From NCBI GenBank assembly GCA_029880275.1, contig JAOUOQ010000099.1:1-7002 (forward strand): a DNA stretch of 7,002 nucleotides. The letters are read 5' to 3'. Below are positions 6,849 to 7,002 of this stretch, one piece after another. Position 1 is the first letter of the stretch, and every line of letters starts with the position of its first letter. Below the pieces are notes generated by a model, which saw only the letters and a list, made by a program, of their open reading frames with translations, was not told where the DNA came from and searched no databases. Source of the DNA: Candidatus Aminicenantota bacterium. Its GTDB lineage: Bacteria; Acidobacteriota; B3-B38; Guanabaribacteriales; B3-B38. The position numbers and the translations under genes are program-made.

Positions 6849-6888
6849 ACTCTCAGTCAATTAACCTGCCAGACTGCGCTATGTCCTC
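6849..6888 (-). pseudogene. Degenerate tRNA relic resembling tRNA-Pro
   Basis: On the minus strand these 40 bases align without gaps to bases 1-40 of the intact tRNA-Pro at 673-749, with 29 identities. These include the 11-base D-arm run GCGCAGTCTGG (6869-6879) and TTGACTG at the start of the anticodon arm. The anticodon stem no longer pairs and no matching 3' acceptor strand is present. A weak T-loop-like segment, GTACAATTCC on the minus strand (6828-6837), may be a further remnant. It is therefore not a working tRNA. It could be a decayed duplicate or a tRNA piece displaced by integration. Confidence 0.6.
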
Positions 6889-6894
6889 ACTCTA

Positions 6895-7002
6895 TCAATC
6901 AATGTCCTTTTTTTCCAATATCTTCAGGATATTATGTAGCCCCTTTTTCAGCAACTTGAGTTTAGCCGAAAGCTTATCTTCTGCCGGAAGGTGCTCCTTT
7001 CC
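6895..7002 (-). CDS. C-terminal end of an unidentified protein (cut by window edge)
   Basis: On the minus strand one frame is open from the window edge for 35 codons to a TGA at 6895-6897, while the two other minus frames contain stops. The visible tail is rich in Lys and Leu (LKLLKKGLHNILKILEKK) and likely helical or coiled-coil. There are too few residues to name a family. The gene's stop lies only six bases before the tRNA relic. Confidence 0.4.
   Translation of the reverse strand, partial: GKEHLPAEDKLSAKLKLLKKGLHNILKILEKKDID

Noticed and set aside
6849..6888. A functional tRNA (apparent GAG anticodon)
   Set aside because: The anticodon stem does not pair and no 3' acceptor strand complements the 5' end, so it cannot fold into a cloverleaf.
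1..7002. CRISPR array, insertion sequence, toxin-antitoxin or other defence system
   Set aside because: No regularly spaced repeats, transposase, integrase or toxin-like gene is visible; the readable genes are surE, an RRM protein, a peptidase and a decarboxylase.

Overview
The window reads as chromosomal DNA of a bacterium of moderate GC content. Each main gene has a Shine-Dalgarno (AGGAG or GGAGG type) 6-8 nt from its ATG, genes sit on both strands, and the intergenic gaps are AT-rich and fairly long. The secreted S9 peptidase resembles a type common in Bacteroidota and in some poorly cultured phyla. That is only a weak taxonomic hint, and I do not assign a lineage.

Left part (1-750, minus strand): the N-terminal two thirds of surE, a nucleoside monophosphate phosphatase cut by the window edge, preceded by a complete tRNA-Pro(GGG) with encoded CCA and a plausible promoter. 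From 750 to 1310 there is no convincing gene. This stretch holds a short open frame that may be a gene relic, and several hairpins downstream of the next gene, one of which could be its terminator.

Middle part (1311-2121): a small single-RRM RNA-binding protein on the minus strand. Its leader is the most notable regulatory structure seen. A near-consensus promoter (perfect TTGACA, 17-bp spacer) is followed by a leader of about 110 nt. The leader ends in a strong intrinsic terminator (nested stem plus seven T) that stops six bases before the ribosome binding site. This arrangement predicts control by transcription attenuation or antitermination.

Right part (2122-7002): a 940-residue exported S9 (prolyl oligopeptidase family) peptidase on the plus strand. 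After a 361-bp gap comes a 471-residue PLP-dependent aromatic amino acid decarboxylase on the same strand, which has its own candidate promoter. Together they could link peptide breakdown outside the cytoplasm to amine formation inside it, but nothing shows co-regulation. Beyond the decarboxylase lies a degenerate tRNA relic resembling the 5' part of the tRNA-Pro, in the same orientation. The last bases hold the C-terminus of an unidentified minus-strand gene.

I found no complete novel defence or mobile system. The best leads are the attenuator-like leader of the RNA-binding protein gene and the tRNA relic that, with the intact tRNA-Pro, brackets about 6.1 kb.
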